Assembly (NCBI GenBank): GCA_003259005.1
Contig: QLII01000001.1
Span: 8,299,001-8,363,000, forward strand
Direction: 5' to 3'
Source of the DNA: Spirosoma telluris
GTDB taxonomy: Bacteria > Bacteroidota > Bacteroidia > Cytophagales > Spirosomataceae
Length of the DNA: 64,000 nucleotides
Shown here: positions 47,756-57,187 of the stretch, in pieces
How the letters are laid out: each line of letters opens with the position of its first letter
How positions within the stretch are numbered: position 1 is the stretch's first letter
Notes under the pieces: model-generated
What the model saw: the letters and a program-made list of their open reading frames with translations, nothing else
Databases searched by the model: none
Told to the model about the DNA's origin: nothing
Program-made: the position numbers and the translations under genes

Positions 47756-49687
47756 TTATCCAGCCTTTAGTGGCTGCTTCTTCTGGGTTTCTTCACGAAA
47801 AAGTAATTGAATCTGTACGCCCTGCTCGCTGGTAATCTGCAATTCTCCACCAAGCTGCTTGCTCAATCCCCTTATCAGGCTCATGCCCAGCGTACGACTT
47901 TTGGAAAGGTTAGCGGCATCCGCGAATCCAATGCCATTATCCCGAATGATCAGTGAAAACCTGTTTTTTCCTACGTCACTTAATTGGATGCTAATGACAC
48001 CTGGTTGTTGAGGGAAGGCATATTTCAGGGAATTGGTAACGGCTTCGTTAATAATGAGGCCAATCAGCACGGCTTGCGTAACGTCTAAATCAACGGATGC
48101 TATGGTTAGTTGCGTATGAACAATTTCTTGCGCATCGAAGGAGCTAATCAAATAGCTGGTGATTTCGTCAATATACTCGGCCATCGGAATCGTCGCTAAC
48201 CGATCCGACTGGTATAGTTTCTGATGAATTAACGCCATCGTATATACGCGATTCTGGCTCTCACGAATGGCCGACCTGGCAGCTGGATCTTTTAAATAAA
48301 CGCCCTGCGAATGAAGTAGGCTACTGATAATTTGCAGATTGTTTTTCACCCGGTGGTGAATCTCTTTGAGAAGCCATTCCTTTTCCTCCACAAGCAACTG
48401 GAGTGAGTTATTTTTCGTTGCTATCTCGCTGGCTTTCTGCTGTTTTATCCGGTTTTGGTTATACAACAATCCGAGAATTAGTAGCAGTAGAATGAATCCT
48501 ACGAGGGTTACATTTCGTAGAATAGCCGATTTTTCTAGTTCTAACTGATTTTTAGAATTGAGATAACTAAGCTCTTTAACCCTGGCTTTTGATTTACTTA
48601 ACTCATAGTCTGATTTCAATGCCTCGATATGCTGCGACATATCTTTATAAAAAAAGCTATCCGCCAGGGCATGCTCACGTTCTTTCATTAAAAGCGCTTC
48701 CTGATAATTACCCTGCGATTTATACAGGCTGGTAATCTCTTTCAGGTACCGCATTTCCTGTTTATATGCCTTCTTCTGCCGGGCAAGTAAAACAGCCTGT
48801 TTAAAATAAAAGATTGCTTTTGCTGGATTGGCTTCCCCATAGGTCTTTGCCAGTCCAGACAGCGTTTGTAGCTCCCGCAGGTAATTGTGGATTTCCCGCG
48901 ACCTGATCAGGGCTTTTTGCTGGAGCTCAATGGCCTTTTCTTTTAACCCTTCCTGCGCATATACACTGGCAAGATTGTTAATTAAGGTGATATTTAAGCC
49001 CTGATATTCAGGTATATTACTTTGCTCAATACCCTTTTGTAAATAGTATTTTGCTTTGTCAAAGTCTTTCGTTTCCCGATAAATGACACCGAAATTGTTG
49101 TAAATATTAAGTGAAATATTTGAGAAAGGAAGCTGTTTATTGTACTTCTCCGCAAGGACTAAATAGTGCAGGGCCTGTTCAGTATGATGCTGATCAAGGT
49201 GAGCCCAGGAAATACTATAATTGGCCTCCATCACACCAAATGTATCCCGCTTTGCTTCGGCTAATGTCAACGCATCGAAAAAGTGACTGATGGCTTTGTC
49301 ATAATTCCCGTTTCGTAGCTCGACAACACCAATCCGTATGATGACGGTAGCGATTCCCTTCTTATTACCCGCTTTTTTATAGATAGCCAGCGCATGGCGG
49401 TATTTCCCGGCCGACTCGTCAAACCTGCCCTGATTGTCGTCAATCATGCCCAACTGAATCAGCATGGAGGCTACACCGCTACTATCTTTATGAAGGTGCG
49501 CGAATCGTATCCCCTGTTGGGCGAAATAGCTGGCCGAATCAGGCTTCAGATACCGATAATGTTTTACCAACTGCTCATACGCTACTATATTAGTTAGTTT
49601 CTTGGCGTTGATCGGATTAATCAGACCTTGCCCAAAGGTGAAGACAGTACTGCATAACAGTATAGAAACGAGTAGTCTGTAGCGCAT
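47756..49687 (-). CDS. TPR-containing sensor histidine kinase, kinase 3
   Basis: A 643-residue paralogue of the two kinases on the other strand, with a shorter TPR region. Signal sequence to GQG (about residue 22), TPR repeats, a membrane helix ILRNVTLVGFILLLLILGLLYNQNR near residue 390-410, H-box KEIHHRVKNNLQIISSLLHSQG, N box NEAVTNSLKYAFPQ and G boxes IRDNGIGFADAANLSKSRTLGMSLIRGLSKQLGG. It is transcribed convergently to kinase 2. Its separate transcription suggests a different control, though the kinase cores are very alike and cross-talk with the response regulator is possible. Intact. Confidence 0.94.
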   Translation of the reverse strand: MRYRLLVSILLCSTVFTFGQGLINPINAKKLTNIVAYEQLVKHYRYLKPDSASYFAQQGIRFAHLHKDSSGVASMLIQLGMIDDNQGRFDESAGKYRHALAIYKKAGNKKGIATVIIRIGVVELRNGNYDKAISHFFDALTLAEAKRDTFGVMEANYSISWAHLDQHHTEQALHYLVLAEKYNKQLPFSNISLNIYNNFGVIYRETKDFDKAKYYLQKGIEQSNIPEYQGLNITLINNLASVYAQEGLKEKAIELQQKALIRSREIHNYLRELQTLSGLAKTYGEANPAKAIFYFKQAVLLARQKKAYKQEMRYLKEITSLYKSQGNYQEALLMKEREHALADSFFYKDMSQHIEALKSDYELSKSKARVKELSYLNSKNQLELEKSAILRNVTLVGFILLLLILGLLYNQNRIKQQKASEIATKNNSLQLLVEEKEWLLKEIHHRVKNNLQIISSLLHSQGVYLKDPAARSAIRESQNRVYTMALIHQKLYQSDRLATIPMAEYIDEITSYLISSFDAQEIVHTQLTIASVDLDVTQAVLIGLIINEAVTNSLKYAFPQQPGVISIQLSDVGKNRFSLIIRDNGIGFADAANLSKSRTLGMSLIRGLSKQLGGELQITSEQGVQIQLLFREETQKKQPLKAG

Positions 49688-49844
49688 AACATACGAATTT
49701 ACAAGTTTCGGTTGATGCTACGCTTTACAAACGAGTGTATTACAGGCTACGAATAAGCTTTCTAAGAAGAGTTATAAAATGGCTTTTGAAAAGCCATTAA
49801 TGGGCATCTAAACCTGATAACAAACCTGAAAGGCTGTATGCTAA

Positions 49845-50432
49845 TCAGCTAAATTCGTTAGTACTCCAATGCACAATCCCGCCTTTCTGATCAACAACAT
49901 TTAAGACGGACGGCCTGAAGTGGTTTAGGTGAAACTGAATTAGGGGAACCAGGCGAGCTTGAGTAAGTTTTCCATGAAATTGCTGCCCGCCAATGAACAA
50001 AGTAGGTGGGCAACGAACTCCGGACAGATGGCCTAATCGCCAATCAGTTTTAATCTGGTTGTGTAATTGATCATCAAGCAGATCTTGAAGAAACTGGTTC
50101 TGATCTAATCCTAGTGTTGTTGCCAATCCCATAAGAGTAACGCAATTAATAAGCGGTTGGGTAAATAGGGCTGAATACATTGGCCAGAATTTTCCTTGCC
50201 GTCTTGCCGCTTCAGTAGCCACGGCAGCCAGTAAGGATTGGTCACTTGTCAGATCAGGATAATGACGATAGGTATAGGTAATCGGCTGACCGTTGAACTG
50301 ATCTAAAAGAGAGTAAATAACCTTTCGAATTTCCTGGCTTCTGTAACACAAGCAGTCCCCGAATTCGACAACTTCAACTGCACCTGTTACGGGGCCGTTG
50401 GTGGCCTTTATTAAGTTAAGCGAAGAATCCAT
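49845..50432 (-). CDS. DsbA-like thioredoxin-fold protein with CxxS active site
   Basis: A 195-residue DsbA/Thioredoxin_4-type protein without signal peptide. The fold elements GAVEVVEFGDCLCYRSQEIRKVIYSLLDQF, ITYTYRHYPDLTSDQSLLAAVATEAARRQGKFWPMYSALFTQ and TLFIGGQQFHGKLT are typical. The usual F-x-C-P-x-C site reads GDCLCYRS: the first Cys (residue 30) is present, the second is Ser33, with an additional Cys two residues before. This CxxS site resembles monothiol isomerase-like or protective proteins. It is followed by an AraC-type regulator gene upstream on the same strand (121 bases). Related proteins are associated with NhaA antiporters. Confidence 0.82.
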   Translation of the reverse strand: MDSSLNLIKATNGPVTGAVEVVEFGDCLCYRSQEIRKVIYSLLDQFNGQPITYTYRHYPDLTSDQSLLAAVATEAARRQGKFWPMYSALFTQPLINCVTLMGLATTLGLDQNQFLQDLLDDQLHNQIKTDWRLGHLSGVRCPPTLFIGGQQFHGKLTQARLVPLIQFHLNHFRPSVLNVVDQKGGIVHWSTNEFS

Positions 50433-50553
50433 ATAGATAAGAATGAAGTAAACTCTTGAGAATTCGTTCTGACAAGCGAAATGCTGTTTTCAACTCAAAA
50501 TGGGCACCTGACTTTACAATGAGCAATCCTTAGTATTGGACAAAGGCAATTGA

Positions 50554-51447
50554 CTAATTCAATGAAGATTGTAAGTAGCTACTTCTGACGCGGCTTGGAA
50601 CGAGTAAGTTTCGTCGATATTCTGTGGGCGTCGATTGGTAATATCGTTTGAAGAGTTTGTTCAGATGGCAGATATCTGTAAAGCCAAATTCATCCGCAAT
50701 CTGCGAGATACTCATATTACTGAGCCGTAACCTGGTTTCAACGAGCTGAAGCTTATAGCGGATAATATACTGATTGATCGATTCACCAGCCTGTTGCTTA
50801 AACAGCGCACACAAATGACTTTGGGAGTAATTGAATGCATCGGCTATCCTGTCCATTCGTAGGTGATCTGGCCTGGTAATGTGATGGCAGATATACATAC
50901 TAATTCGCTGCATAAGGGAAGCAGCCGTTACGCTTGATGCTCTTACTCCCTGTTGCTCAACCAGCTGGCGATCAATTAAGCTTAAAATCGTTTTCATCAG
51001 CGTGTCAACAATTTGATTAGCAGCCAGTTGTCGAAGGTTATTCTGTTCCGTTAAAATTATTTCGAAAAGGGCATTCAGATTTTGTTGCTCCCTATGATTG
51101 GTAATAATACTACCCGCCAGCTGCTGGGTTGCTGATTGGCCCCTTTCCCTAATCTGTAGCCAGGAGTCTGTCCCTAAGTTGGTTAACCTGCCCATATACA
51201 GTTCCGTAAAGGAGAGACAGCCAAAGCAGGTCAATTTGTCGACTACAAAATAATGGGTGTCTAAAGGGCCAAGTAAAAACACATCACCAGCCTGATAGGC
51301 GAATCGATTGCCATTAATTATGTGTTGGCCACTTCCTTTCCGAATCAGGATTAGTTCAAAGTGATTATGGTCATGAATGGGGTAAGGCCATTGACTTGTT
51401 TCAACGAGTTGAACACTCAGGAGTTCATGCTGGATGCTACGTTTCAT
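50554..51447 (-). CDS. AraC-family transcriptional regulator
   Basis: A 297-residue regulator with a cupin-like N-terminal ligand domain (VQLVETSQWPYPIHDHNHFELILIRKGSGQHIINGNRFAYQAGDVFLLGPLDTHYFV) and two helix-turn-helix motifs at the C-terminus (MDRIADAFNYSQSHLCALFKQQAGESINQYIIRYKLQ and MSISQIADEFGFTDICHLNKLFKRYYQSTPTEYR). It most likely controls the DsbA-like gene downstream and/or the Dps gene upstream. The effector is unknown. Intact. Confidence 0.94.
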   Translation of the reverse strand: MKRSIQHELLSVQLVETSQWPYPIHDHNHFELILIRKGSGQHIINGNRFAYQAGDVFLLGPLDTHYFVVDKLTCFGCLSFTELYMGRLTNLGTDSWLQIRERGQSATQQLAGSIITNHREQQNLNALFEIILTEQNNLRQLAANQIVDTLMKTILSLIDRQLVEQQGVRASSVTAASLMQRISMYICHHITRPDHLRMDRIADAFNYSQSHLCALFKQQAGESINQYIIRYKLQLVETRLRLSNMSISQIADEFGFTDICHLNKLFKRYYQSTPTEYRRNLLVPSRVRSSYLQSSLN

Positions 51448-51595
51448 AATGGGAGTAGTTCTTGTTGGAGATGAATGAAATCAACCACGATGAACTACTT
51501 TACCAATAAAATGCCAATCTAAAAATGCCTTAACATTAGCAATTATATTACGCCAACCAGTTAGTAATCAGTATTTTGTGTGTTTTAGTATTGCG

Positions 51596-51646
51596 AAGTC
51601 TACCTCCAAATAAATTGGAGAGTCCATTATATCTGGAGGTAGACTT
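51596..51646 (-). terminator. Inverted repeat downstream of dps
   Basis: AAGTCTACCTCCA (51596-51608) pairs perfectly with TGGAGGTAGACTT (51634-51646) around a 25-base loop. It lies between the stop of dps and the start of the AraC gene on the same strand. The loop is long for a standard terminator; it could also be a regulator site. Confidence 0.5.
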
Positions 51647-51670
51647 TGGAGTTACAGTTCCGCTATATCC

Positions 51671-52144
51671 CTACTTAAGGTGCGCTCGCAACATCCAGGC
51701 AGTTTTTTCGTGCTTCTCCATCAGGCCGGTAATGTAATCACTAGTGCCTGCATCCTTATGGGCCTCTGCAAATTCATCAATATTACCCCGGATGAAGGCA
51801 ATGATGCTTTCATGGTCACTCAACAGTTTTTTGATCAGACTTCGGCTGTCATTGCCATCCTCATCCTGCTCGGTCAGGTGGGTAAGTTGAAGGAAATTTT
51901 TCAGCGTAGCAGGCGCATAGTGTCCTAATTGGCGAATGCGTTCGGCTACATCATCAACTATCTGGGCCGACTGCGTATAGAGTTCTTCGAAATACAGATG
52001 TACCGAATGAAAGTCCATCCCTTCCAGGTTCCAGTGTGCATTTAATGTTTTAGTATAAAGCACAAATTCATCAGCTAGCAATATGGCTAATTGATGAGCA
52101 ACAACTTCCCGGTTTTCAGCCGAGATACCAATTGACGTTTTCAT
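51671..52144 (-). CDS. dps: DNA-protecting ferritin-like protein Dps
   Basis: A 157-residue Dps, which forms a dodecamer that oxidises and stores iron and protects DNA in oxidative stress. Sequence landmarks: LNAHWNLEGMDFHSVHLYFEELYTQ, the ferroxidase site His and Asp/Glu residues, and DDVAERIRQLGHYAPATLKNFL. The N-terminal tail is short and only weakly basic. It is transcribed toward the AraC regulator, and lies downstream of GAPDH, which is transcribed the same way and ends 93 bases before it. Confidence 0.95.
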   Translation of the reverse strand: MKTSIGISAENREVVAHQLAILLADEFVLYTKTLNAHWNLEGMDFHSVHLYFEELYTQSAQIVDDVAERIRQLGHYAPATLKNFLQLTHLTEQDEDGNDSRSLIKKLLSDHESIIAFIRGNIDEFAEAHKDAGTSDYITGLMEKHEKTAWMLRAHLK

Positions 52145-52236
52145 GAATGGTGAATTTTAGATGAATTGATAGTTGAAAATGAGTTAGTTATCGTCTTTGG
52201 CGCTTTTCCAAAAGGTTGGCCTAACGGCAGAAGGGC

Positions 52237-53238
52237 TCATATTCGTGCCGCTATGAAGGCAGCAACTTCTGCCAGTCGATTTGAAAACCCCCATTCGTTA
52301 TCGTACCAGGCCGCAACAGATAATAGCTGGCCTTCTTTAGCTGTTAAGGGCAAATCGATTATGGACGAATGTGGGTCGGCCACAATGCGGGAAGAAGCCC
52401 ACTCACCTTCCAACACATCCATTACCCCTTTCAGCGGGCCTTCAGCAGCGGCTTTCCGAAATGCATCATTGACTTCCTGCACAGAGCAGTCTTTTTCGGT
52501 GATTAAATTCAGTTCAGCAATACTGCCTGTTCGGGTTGGTACGCGATACGCTTTACCGGTAATTTTCAAATCGTTCCAAATGAATTGCAGTGCCCTTGCC
52601 GCTCCCGACGAGGAAGGAATAATGTTTTCAGCAGCCGCCCAGGAGTCACGACGGTCTTTCATGGGCTGGTCTGTCAAAGACTGCGTATTGGTGTAGGAGT
52701 GAACGGTTGAGAAAAGGCCGTACTGGATGCCAAAATTCTCACGAATTACTTTAACCACAGCCGCCAGCGCATTGGTCGTGCAACTGCCCATGCTGATAAT
52801 GTGGTGGCTAACGGGATCAAACGTATCCAGATTAATGCCTTTTAAAAGCACAGCGTCACAGTCAGCCAGCGTTTTACTAGGTGCACTGATCAGCACATAC
52901 TTAGCCCCCCGATCCAGGTGCACCTGCGCTCCGGCTCGGGTCGTTGCCCGGCCCGTACAGTCAACGACTAAGTCAACGCCAAGCGAACCCCAATCGGGCA
53001 CTTCTTTCAACGAATTAATGTACGGAATGGTAAGCTCGCCAATGGTTAGCTTTCCTTCACTACCAGTAACAGGCTCTGGCCATCGACCGTAATTTGTGTC
53101 AACCGAAAAGAGTGCCGCTAGGGTAGGCTCATCCCGAATATCGGCCACTGCCACCGGTACAAACTTGTTATGCTGTAAACCAATACGCAAAAATTGCCGC
53201 CCGATACGGCCAAATCCATACAAAGCTATCGTTGCCAT
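52237..53238 (-). CDS. gap: Glyceraldehyde-3-phosphate dehydrogenase (type I)
   Basis: A 333-residue glycolytic NAD(P)-dependent enzyme. It has the Rossmann start IALYGFGRIGRQFLR, then the catalytic loop MGSCTTNALAAVVKVI (nucleophile Cys near residue 152), HSYTNTQSLTDQ, GAARALQFI, TRTGSIAELNLI and the final WYDNEWGFSNRLAEVAAF. Compared with the usual ASCTTN the first residue is Gly. Full length and intact. It is likely one of two or more copies in such genomes, since the surroundings are stress-related rather than glycolytic. Confidence 0.97.
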   Translation of the reverse strand: MATIALYGFGRIGRQFLRIGLQHNKFVPVAVADIRDEPTLAALFSVDTNYGRWPEPVTGSEGKLTIGELTIPYINSLKEVPDWGSLGVDLVVDCTGRATTRAGAQVHLDRGAKYVLISAPSKTLADCDAVLLKGINLDTFDPVSHHIISMGSCTTNALAAVVKVIRENFGIQYGLFSTVHSYTNTQSLTDQPMKDRRDSWAAAENIIPSSSGAARALQFIWNDLKITGKAYRVPTRTGSIAELNLITEKDCSVQEVNDAFRKAAAEGPLKGVMDVLEGEWASSRIVADPHSSIIDLPLTAKEGQLLSVAAWYDNEWGFSNRLAEVAAFIAARI

Positions 53239-53419
53239 GTCTTGTGTTTGCTAGTGAAAATGAAATGAATTACTTGTTGACTATAAACGAATTAGCCATA
53301 TTGATCTCGTCTTCAACAAGGATATAACCTGTGTGCTCATAGATCTTTAGCTTGACAATGCTGAAAAAAGAACCGTAGTTTTTATCGTCAAGTTTCAGTT
53401 TTATAATGGATTCATTTGC

Positions 53420-54355
53420 TCATTGTGAGGCCAATACAGGAAGTGACTTTTCAATGCGCTCTCTGGAAGATTCGTACTGCTTCGGGAGTTTTAAATGATT
53501 ACCCAGTTCCTGCAAGGGTTCGTCGACTGTAAAGCCGGGATTATCGGTGGCGATTTCAAACAAAACACCACCTGGCTCGCGGAAATAAAGCGAGAAGAAA
53601 TAATCCCGATCAATTTTGGGGGTTATCTGTAGCCCCTTGCTCAAAATCTTCTCCCGAAATTCCATTTGGATGGTTTCATTAGCGACCCGGAAGGCAACAT
53701 GATGATTGGTTCCGGCGGCATTCCGGCCGATAGTCCCTGTTGGCTCTTCGAGCAAATCGACAATTGAGGCAGTGGAAATGGCATCCGTAATGAACCGGTA
53801 CCGATTGCCTTCCTGCGCTTGCAGCGTATACCCGAATATATCAGTCAGTACACGGGCGGTTGCTTCAATTTTTTGTAGGCTCAGCGTGACGCTATGAAAT
53901 CCCTGCGTTGCCATGTCTTGTTTGATGTCCTCCGTTTCCCAGGCGGGTCGCTCATCCAAATGCTGAATTAGGGCAATTGACAGACCATCAGGGTCGGTAA
54001 AGGGCAAATAGGTTTGGCCAAATCGCTGGGCTTGTTCACCCATTGACACGCCAAACTCCCTGAATCGTCCTGCCCAGTTATCCAGGCTACCGATGGGTAC
54101 TGAATAACCGATCTCCGTCGCCATACCCACGCCATTTTTACCAGGCCCAATGCCCTCCCAGGGGAAAAAGGTAAGGATGGTTCCGGGCGTTCCGTTTTCG
54201 TTGCCGTAGTAAAAATGATATGTGCCAGGGTCATCAAAATTGACGGTCTTTTTTACCATCCGTAATCCCAGCACATGGTTATAAAAATCGTAATTACGCT
54301 GAGCGTTGTTGGCAATCGCCGTGATATGATGTAGCCCTAAAATTCGGTTGTCCAT
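53420..54355 (-). CDS. Glyoxalase/VOC ring-cleaving dioxygenase (MhqO-like)
   Basis: A 311-residue member of the vicinal oxygen chelate superfamily, with two tandem VOC modules: residues 5-130 (LGLHHITAIANNAQRNYDFYNHVLGLRMVKKTVNFDDPGTYHFYYGNE) and 150-290 (GFHSVTLSLQKIEATARVLTDIFGY...). The metal ligands are visible as His9/His10 in the first strand, His in TNHHVAFRVA, and the Glu of GGVLFEIATDNPGF. The family includes MhqO-type hydroquinone dioxygenases linked to quinone and electrophile stress. It is followed by an in-frame 49-codon open stretch after its TGA stop, probably by chance. Confidence 0.9.
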   Translation of the reverse strand: MDNRILGLHHITAIANNAQRNYDFYNHVLGLRMVKKTVNFDDPGTYHFYYGNENGTPGTILTFFPWEGIGPGKNGVGMATEIGYSVPIGSLDNWAGRFREFGVSMGEQAQRFGQTYLPFTDPDGLSIALIQHLDERPAWETEDIKQDMATQGFHSVTLSLQKIEATARVLTDIFGYTLQAQEGNRYRFITDAISTASIVDLLEEPTGTIGRNAAGTNHHVAFRVANETIQMEFREKILSKGLQITPKIDRDYFFSLYFREPGGVLFEIATDNPGFTVDEPLQELGNHLKLPKQYESSRERIEKSLPVLASQ

Positions 54356-54463
54356 ACTTGATAAGTGAATAGTTGTTAGTAGAGTTTACCAATGAATTTT
54401 ATCGATTCTGATGCTTCCCGGCTAGTCTAAAACTCGCAGACTGGTTGTCCATGTGTCCGATTG

Positions 54464-54852
54464 TCAAGCCATCGCAAGCGATAAAAAACAGACTTTAATC
54501 GCATCCGCAATCTGGTCATATTCGTCAACACTTATTGGTTTTTTGATAAAGGAGTTTATTCCATTTGCATAGGCCGATGTTATTAATTCGGGCTGGTCAC
54601 TGGTGGAGAGCATGACGACGGGAGGAGAAAATAGCTGGTTTTTAGATCGGATGAATACCAGTGTTTCCAGCCCATTCAATCCAGGCATGTTCATATCGAT
54701 AATGACCAACTGAATGAAATGCCTTCCACGCAGGTATAAGGCAAGGCTTCTTCCCCATTTTTGGCCTCCAGAATTGCCGAATCGTCGATGATCCGCTCGA
54801 TAGCTTGGCGAATGAAATAACGATCTTCGTTACGGTCTGCCGTTGCGGTCAT
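54464..54852 (-). pseudogene. Response regulator receiver domain, frame-disrupted
   Basis: A stand-alone receiver domain of about 130 residues. The second part (IQLVIIDMNMPGLNGLETLVFIRSK, VVMLSTSD, INSFIKKPIS) has the phosphoacceptor Asp, the Thr/Ser and the Lys. The first part (MTATADRNEDRYFIRQAIERIIDDSAILEAKNGEEALPY) lies in another frame; one missing C at 54733-54734 (plus GG) joins them. The first beta strand with the acidic DD pair is not well preserved; the sequence before the ATG at 54852 has a related TTILRTDDDRN in a third frame, so a second frameshift may hide the true start. Similar single-domain regulators occur next to hybrid kinases. Confidence 0.65.
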
Positions 54853-54977
54853 CGTCTGTTCGTAAAATGGTCGTCTGTTTTTGGTACATAGTCTATTCCA
54901 GTAATCAATGAGCGGATTCTTTGTAAACGATTGACCTGATCTTTGCGGCCTGATTATACCCTATTGGCAAAAACCAA

Positions 54978-55023
54978 AGCTCCCACTCTCCACTAAACGC
55001 AGGACATTTTAAGAGTGGGAGTT
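54978..55023 (-). terminator. Terminator of the secreted hydrolase gene
   Basis: AACTCCCACTCT and AGAGTGGGAGCT pair on the minus strand around a 22-base loop, followed by a TTTGGTTTTTG tail. The stem overlaps the stop codon at 55022. Confidence 0.7.
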
Positions 55024-55807
55024 ACATCGACTTTACTTTTTTTGCAGCCTCCAAAATGAACGCTGCCACTTTCTCCGGCTGAGCCAGCATGGCTACGTGG
55101 CTGGATTTTAATTCAAGGGTACTGGCCTTTAGTTTCCTGGCCAGTGTCCGTTCCAGATCTGGATTAATCATCCGGTCATTCGCGGCCACCACGTACCAGG
55201 AAGGTTTGCTTTTCCAGGCGGCTTTGGTGATTTTTTCTTTTAATGCCGTGAACGCCTGTGGCCCCTGAGTCGCCACCATTAACTTCCGCTCAGATTCAGG
55301 TAAATCCTGCGCAAAATCTTCATTAATCCCTTTGGGTGACAGGCTGACAAAGCCATACGCATCTGGCCTGATCTGGTCATTGCCGGGAGTGGATGCGGCT
55401 GTCTGTACCAGTTCCAAAAACGACTGGCCTTCATCAGGTGCGGCTGCTGCTATGTAAACAAGCCCGGTTACCTTATCATGATTTCCTGCTTCGGTAATGA
55501 CCATCCCGCCCCATGAATGACCCACTAATAAAACAGGGCCATTCATTAACTCAATAGCCCGTTTGGTAGCTGCTACATCGTCAGCAAGTGAGGTAAGTGG
55601 GTTCTGTACAGCAATGACGTTTAGTCCTTTAGCCTCCAGCAACGGAATTACTTTAGACCAGCTTGAGCCATCGGCCCATGTGCCGTGAACCAGTACAACA
55701 TTTTTTACGCCGGTGGCTGATGCCTGAGCCGAAACATTTTCGGTTGTTGAAAGTGTCATGATACTACTGACTAGTGCGCCCAAAATGACGCGTTTACTTG
55801 TTTTCAT
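55022..55807 (-). CDS. Secreted alpha/beta hydrolase
   Basis: A 261-residue exported esterase-like protein. The signal sequence ends near NVSAQA. Active-site elements: NVVLVHGTWADGSSWSKVIPLL (oxyanion loop), LLVGHSWGGMVITEAG with the nucleophile Ser near residue 100, and the final ELKSSHVAMLAQPEKVA with the His. The length is normal for the RutD/EstA-like salicylate-esterase branch. It is transcribed toward the response-regulator remnant. Its upstream region is 935 bases with no other genes. Confidence 0.92.
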   Translation of the reverse strand: MKTSKRVILGALVSSIMTLSTTENVSAQASATGVKNVVLVHGTWADGSSWSKVIPLLEAKGLNVIAVQNPLTSLADDVAATKRAIELMNGPVLLVGHSWGGMVITEAGNHDKVTGLVYIAAAAPDEGQSFLELVQTAASTPGNDQIRPDAYGFVSLSPKGINEDFAQDLPESERKLMVATQGPQAFTALKEKITKAAWKSKPSWYVVAANDRMINPDLERTLARKLKASTLELKSSHVAMLAQPEKVAAFILEAAKKVKSM

Positions 55808-56741
55808 GGTTATTGATGATTAGCTTGATAGGATGTATTTGTACAGGTTTGACGTATCAGCTACAGCTAGGGCGGCTTTAGTTTTGGATAGAATTCCATA
55901 GCTTATTTAGTGTTAAGCAGGTCAGTTTATACTATTGTAATTCAGTTAATTATCTGAATTGGGGTACTACTTTTGGTGGAACAAAACTAGGGGGGAGGAG
56001 TCTGTAAGACGTGGTACAAACAGACGGTATTCCAGTAAAAAGAAGGGATTTTGGCAGGAGGTAGAATCAACAAACCATAGGGCTTGCATTGGTAAACCTC
56101 GTAGTACGTATAGAATAGGTTTGTTGATTTATTTAGCCAATTGATTGATAGGCTACAACCGTTTACGGAAAGGTTGCCTTTTATGGACGTCTGCTAAGAA
56201 AAGTACAAAAAATTGAAAAGTCAGGGAAGTAATATACTCATTTCCGTATTAGGGGTAAAATACTATTTTAGAGCAGATTTAGATTAGCTCGTCGTTAGCA
56301 ACTTTGTTCACGAGTTGATGAGCGCACGCAGGTGGACTTACTACCTTTTACTGGACACAACCTTAAGCTCGTTTATTATAGTGCCTAGTAAAAGGCAATA
56401 ATTCTAATCTTTATAATGTAGTATTGTAGTGGTGAATTTTCTTATAATTAATTCAACTCTAATTATTGCTTTAGTGCAAATATTAGTCGAACAATATCCG
56501 TTCAGGAAAACCCTTCAATAAGTTAACAGCTATTTTAAGCACCGGCCATCTCCGAAAAGGCTGAAAACATTCATAAAATGATTGACGTATAGCTTTTCGG
56601 TTGACAAAATGCGGCTATTGATATCTGGTCTACTTAGGTAGGTGCAATCTGATTGTTGATGTGCAAGATAGTCTGGCAGGGTTTGCCTACGCCAGCAGCC
56701 ATCCCAACAATCGCAGGATAGGCTCTGTAGGGAACCAACGT
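55808..56741. other. Intergenic region with one short repeat; no supported gene
   Basis: The first 100 bases hold the putative promoter of the hydrolase gene. The 39-base repeat is at 56013. The rest (56050-56740) is AT-rich and contains only short open frames without signal. It could hold a regulatory RNA, but I see no structure to back this. Confidence 0.5.
56013..56051 (+). repeat. 39-bp direct repeat, copy 2
   Basis: Same 39 bases as at 38409-38447 with two substitutions. It is again upstream of a minus-strand alpha/beta hydrolase gene (about 200 bases from its ATG). The translation [10 protein letters not shown]... suggests a coding fragment, but no gene is present. Confidence 0.6.
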
Positions 56742-56870
56742 TTAATCAGTCTCCTCTTGACTGGCCTGTTCTATTATTTCGACAAATTCCTCTGTAGAGA
56801 CAGTGTGTACATACGGATCATCGAGTTCGTCCTCCGGATATGGAGTAGGCGAGGAATCAGTTACGCTCAT
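56742..56870 (-). CDS. Small acidic hypothetical protein
   Basis: A 42-residue frame starting MSVTDSSPTPYPEDELDDPYVHTVSTEEFVEIIEQASQEETD. It is very acidic, with a helical second half. The 47 extra codons upstream to 57011 have a stem-loop composition and look non-coding. It is short, but the residue composition is not random and the start context is AT-rich. The function is unknown; an antitoxin-like or adaptor peptide is possible. Confidence 0.4.
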   Translation of the reverse strand: MSVTDSSPTPYPEDELDDPYVHTVSTEEFVEIIEQASQEETD

Positions 56871-57187
56871 GCGGCCAAAAGTTAATTGTAAAAAACAAAG
56901 GTGAAGGACTAAACCGTTTAGCCAGGCAGAAACAAACCTGGTTATGAAACCTAACTCATTAAACGAAAAAGCCCCAGCGGTAGGACCCCTGAGGCTGAAA
57001 AAACGTAACAAGATTATAACGCAGCTATGGACATTTTATTGTGTTGTCTGCAACAGACAAGTCTTAATTTTTCAGTTTAATTAACCACTTTGTAAACGCT
57101 TTAAAAAGTTAATAGAGCTGATTTGTCAGTTACCTGAATTAGACGTTCCTTATCAAAGCCTCTAAGGTAGTCTCTGAACCGCTTCAT

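Noticed and set aside
56894-57011. Extended N-terminus of the 42-residue acidic protein
   Set aside because: The extension is encoded by a hairpin-like stretch (56968-57001) and AT-rich leader, so the internal ATG at 56868-56870 is the better start.
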